DNA of 53,206 bases from Thermosipho japonicus (lineage in GTDB: Bacteria > Thermotogota > Thermotogae > Thermotogales > Fervidobacteriaceae): the NCBI RefSeq assembly GCF_014201655.1, contig NZ_JACHEX010000002.1, positions 332,793 through 385,998 of the forward strand. Reading direction: 5' to 3'. The notes under the pieces were generated by a model. It made no database searches and was not told the origin of the DNA. It saw nothing but the letters and a program-made list of their open reading frames with translations. Of the stretch, positions 51,341-53,206 are shown piece after piece. The translations under genes were made by a program, and so were the position numbers. Numbering within the stretch: the stretch's first letter is position 1; each line of letters begins with the position of its first letter.

Positions 51341-52288
51341 CTAATGTAAAAGACCTTTTATTATTAATTCCGTTGCCTCATCTTCAGTTAGACCTTTGGC
51401 CATTAGCATTTCAAGTTGTTTTTGATTTACCCTTCCAATTGAGGCTTCATGAGTTAATTCAGATAAATCGTTGTCAATTTTTAAAACTGGGATTGTAGAA
51501 ACATCTACATTTGAACCTTTTGTGATTTCTTCACACGAAATATGTCCTTTTGAATACGGTGCGCTTCCATATGCTTCATTTAAAACTTTTGCTTTGGAAC
51601 TATCTAACGCTACTACAACAGTTTTAGCAATTCCTCTTGAATGTTCTCCTTCTAACCTTAAAATTTCATTTATATTTACCTCATCAGTTTTGCTTGCTTT
51701 AATCTTTGAAAATAACTCTCCAACAGCTTGTTTTTCAAGTGTTAAGTCCATGACTATATCTAATTTTCCTACCCTTGTTTTGGTAAGAGAAAAAACATTT
51801 TTATACACTCCACCTTCTTTTACAATCGCATTTGTTTTGGTTATAAGTTTTATCGTTCCTTTATCACTATGATAATGCTCATCTTCATATTCCATATAAG
51901 CGCCTTCTTCAACTAGAACATTTGAAATAGCGTTGTGTTCAAATTCTTCTGCCTGTGGAAAAACACAATGGGCAAGAAATTTTACTCTAGCTCCCTTTCT
52001 AACTTTAATGTTAAAAATAACCTTTTGAAATCCTTTTTTTTCAACATAACCCGTACAAACATGTATAGGACGTGGGATATGTGCGTTTTCTAAAATTTCC
52101 ATATCAACTTGTACACCATTTTCAATTTGAGTAGGAACAAGTTTTATACCTTCAACATTATTTAATCCTAAAACTTTATCACCACTAATTATTATTGAAG
52201 CTATTCTTTTATCCAAAAATTTTGAAGCATCAGTTCCAAGTTTTTCAACAGCTTTGACAATAGCTTCATATTCTCTTTTAACGTCCAT
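51341..52288 (-). CDS. sufB: SufB/SufD-family scaffold protein (short form)
   Basis: Fe-S scaffold subunit. Beta-helix core with VLVEEGAYMEYEDEHYHS, EILRLEGEHSRGIAK, ALDSSKAKVLNEAYGSAPYSKGHISCEE (part) and the family end LSELTHEASIGRVNQKQLEML with a C-terminal helix AKGLTEDEATELIIKGLL. At 315 residues it is much shorter than SufB (about 470) and SufD (about 420). The Cys in HISCEE corresponds to the conserved scaffold Cys. It overlaps sufC by 11 bp. Confidence 0.9.
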   Translation of the reverse strand: MDVKREYEAIVKAVEKLGTDASKFLDKRIASIIISGDKVLGLNNVEGIKLVPTQIENGVQVDMEILENAHIPRPIHVCTGYVEKKGFQKVIFNIKVRKGARVKFLAHCVFPQAEEFEHNAISNVLVEEGAYMEYEDEHYHSDKGTIKLITKTNAIVKEGGVYKNVFSLTKTRVGKLDIVMDLTLEKQAVGELFSKIKASKTDEVNINEILRLEGEHSRGIAKTVVVALDSSKAKVLNEAYGSAPYSKGHISCEEITKGSNVDVSTIPVLKIDNDLSELTHEASIGRVNQKQLEMLMAKGLTEDEATELIIKGLLH

Positions 52289-53021
52289 CGATTTTCAACT
52301 CCTTACTAACAGGCGAATTTGGATGATCACAAGCATCGCAAATATTTTTGAAAATCTGGATAACTTGCTTTGTTTCACCGTTAGATAAAATCTTTCCAGC
52401 ACATAACAAATAAGCTTCTTCAGTATTGTAAGCCATTTCTTCTCTGTGAGTAATCACAATAGGTGTTCCACCATAATCGGCAATAAAATCTATAACTTGA
52501 TTTATCATATCAAGACTCATAAGGTCGATACCAGAATCGGGTTCATCCAAAATAACAAATTTTGGTTTTAATAAAATAATTGAAGCAAGTTCAACTCTTT
52601 TTCTTTCTCCACCACTAAGACTTTTATCAACAAAACGATTTAAATAAATCTTTGGAGAAAGCCCTACCTTTTCTAAGGCTTCTTCAACTTCATCTTTTGT
52701 AACATCCAACTTTCCACCAAGAGTTAAATAAGTATATATGGTAAGTCCATCATATCTTGCAGGCTCTTGCCACATCAATGTAATACCAGCTTTAGCACGT
52801 TCAAAAACATTAAAATTGGTAATATCATTGCCATCCAAAAAAATTTGACCTAAAGTAGGTTTATAACCATCAAGTCCCATCATAACATAACCTATCGTGC
52901 TTTTACCAGCACCATTTGTTCCTAAAATTGCATATTTACGTCCTGAAATAAATTTCATAGAAATATTATTTAAAATCTTCTTACCTGAAACTTCATATGA
53001 AATATTTCTCAATTCAAGCAT
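52278..53021 (-). CDS. sufC: SufC-type ATPase with C-terminal CxxC
   Basis: ABC ATPase of the SUF Fe-S assembly system. Walker A GTNGAGKST, Q-loop LMWQEPARYD, signature SLSGGERKRVELA, Walker B FVILDEPDSGIDL and switch His in ITHREEM. The DEPDSG sequence is typical for SufC. It carries an unusual C-terminal tail with CDACDH. The ATG at 53021 gives the usual MLELRNISYEV; an upstream TTG is possible. Only sufC and sufB are present between the rRNA terminator and the next gene, which indicates a two-gene minimal system. Confidence 0.9.
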   Translation of the reverse strand: MLELRNISYEVSGKKILNNISMKFISGRKYAILGTNGAGKSTIGYVMMGLDGYKPTLGQIFLDGNDITNFNVFERAKAGITLMWQEPARYDGLTIYTYLTLGGKLDVTKDEVEEALEKVGLSPKIYLNRFVDKSLSGGERKRVELASIILLKPKFVILDEPDSGIDLMSLDMINQVIDFIADYGGTPIVITHREEMAYNTEEAYLLCAGKILSNGETKQVIQIFKNICDACDHPNSPVSKELKIDGR

Positions 53022-53110
53022 GATATTCAACACTCCCAATTTAGAATCTCTAAATCAATTTTATCACACTTATAAAATAAGAAAAGTAACAAAAAATTAC
53101 AAAAATTAAA

Positions 53111-53142
53111 CAAACAAAAAACCTCTCCGCAGATGGAGAGGT
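53111..53142 (-). terminator. Terminator of the rRNA operon
   Basis: Minus-strand stem AACCTCTCC / GGAGAGGTT with loop ATCTGC, followed by TTTTTTG. Confidence 0.85.
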
Positions 53143-53170
53143 TCAAGTAAGAAGTATTAACATAACAAAC

Positions 53171-53206
53171 CCCGGGCACTACCTACTCTCGCAAGGGGCG
53201 AACCCC
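53171..53206 (-). rRNA. rrf: 5S rRNA, 3' end (partial)
   Basis: The minus-strand sequence CTTGCGAGAGTAGGTAGTGC followed by CCGGG is the conserved 3' part of 5S rRNA (loop E/helix IV and the end of helix I). The gene continues beyond the window; a terminator follows 29 bp downstream. The exact 3' end is uncertain by a few bases. Confidence 0.85.

Overview
The window is a low-GC chromosomal segment from an anaerobic, fermentative thermophile, most likely a member of the Thermotogae close to Thermosipho. The assignment is an inference from gene content and protein style: a MalG with a huge periplasmic insertion, a TM1266-type small regulator, Nqr/Rnf-type membrane subunits, rubrerythrin and Bcp instead of aerobic defence enzymes, very strong Shine-Dalgarno (SD) sequences, frequent GTG/TTG starts, and a CRISPR repeat ending in GAAAAC. 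No species name can be proven from the sequence alone.

Layout. 1-420: distal end of a type I-like CRISPR array. 593-5615 (minus): purine operon purF-purN-purH-purD-purM, with a short leader ORF and a hairpin in front of purF; purH carries only the AICAR transformylase domain. 5671-5907: tRNA-Asn behind two promoters. 5939-6991: a protein with a probable PUA/EVE-like N-terminus and a PD-(D/E)XK nuclease domain. 7013-8371: MATE exporter behind a leader hairpin. 8469-11389: acyl-CoA dehydrogenase and EtfBA. 11590-11953: ROK gene remnant and tRNA-Met. 12007-14748: Fur/Zur-regulated zinc ABC uptake operon with a perfect palindromic operator. 14810-16113 (plus): YjbQ, a shikimate-kinase-like protein and HU. 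16146-25534 (minus): RluB-type pseudouridine synthase, GalE, AddA, AddB, an unknown protein and DegV. 25606-26718: DUF445 membrane protein. 26745-30043 (minus): TM1266-type regulator, Bcp, and a ClpC-type ATPase behind a CIRCE-shaped operator. 30184-31599: diguanylate cyclase. 31600-32422: decayed DNA.

32423-37235 (plus): rubrerythrin-like protein, then an nqrBCDEF operon without nqrA and with a small unknown last gene. 37249-37501: a second tRNA-Asn that repeats the first one together with its tandem promoters. 37990-39579 (minus): an exported redoxin-like protein preceded by a cysteine-rich secreted protein whose signal peptide is cut off from the mature part by a pentanucleotide repeat. 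40212-46869 (minus): a phosphodiesterase-type protein and the malE-malF-malG uptake operon. 46872-50176 (minus): isoaspartyl dipeptidase and a second Clp ATPase. 50227-51288 (plus): CPBP protease and a NifX-type protein. 51341-53021 (minus): a two-gene SufCB system. 53111-53206: terminator and 3' end of a 5S rRNA gene.

The genes fit a sugar-fermenting anaerobe: maltodextrin uptake, a flavin-based dehydrogenase/ETF module, a sodium-pump-like membrane complex, oxygen defence by rubrerythrin and peroxiredoxin, and RecBCD-like repair by AddAB. The points most worth following are the apparently phase-variable cysteine-rich secreted protein with its redox partner, the Nqr-like complex without NqrA, the candidate modification-dependent nuclease, and several leader hairpins placed directly against Shine-Dalgarno sequences.
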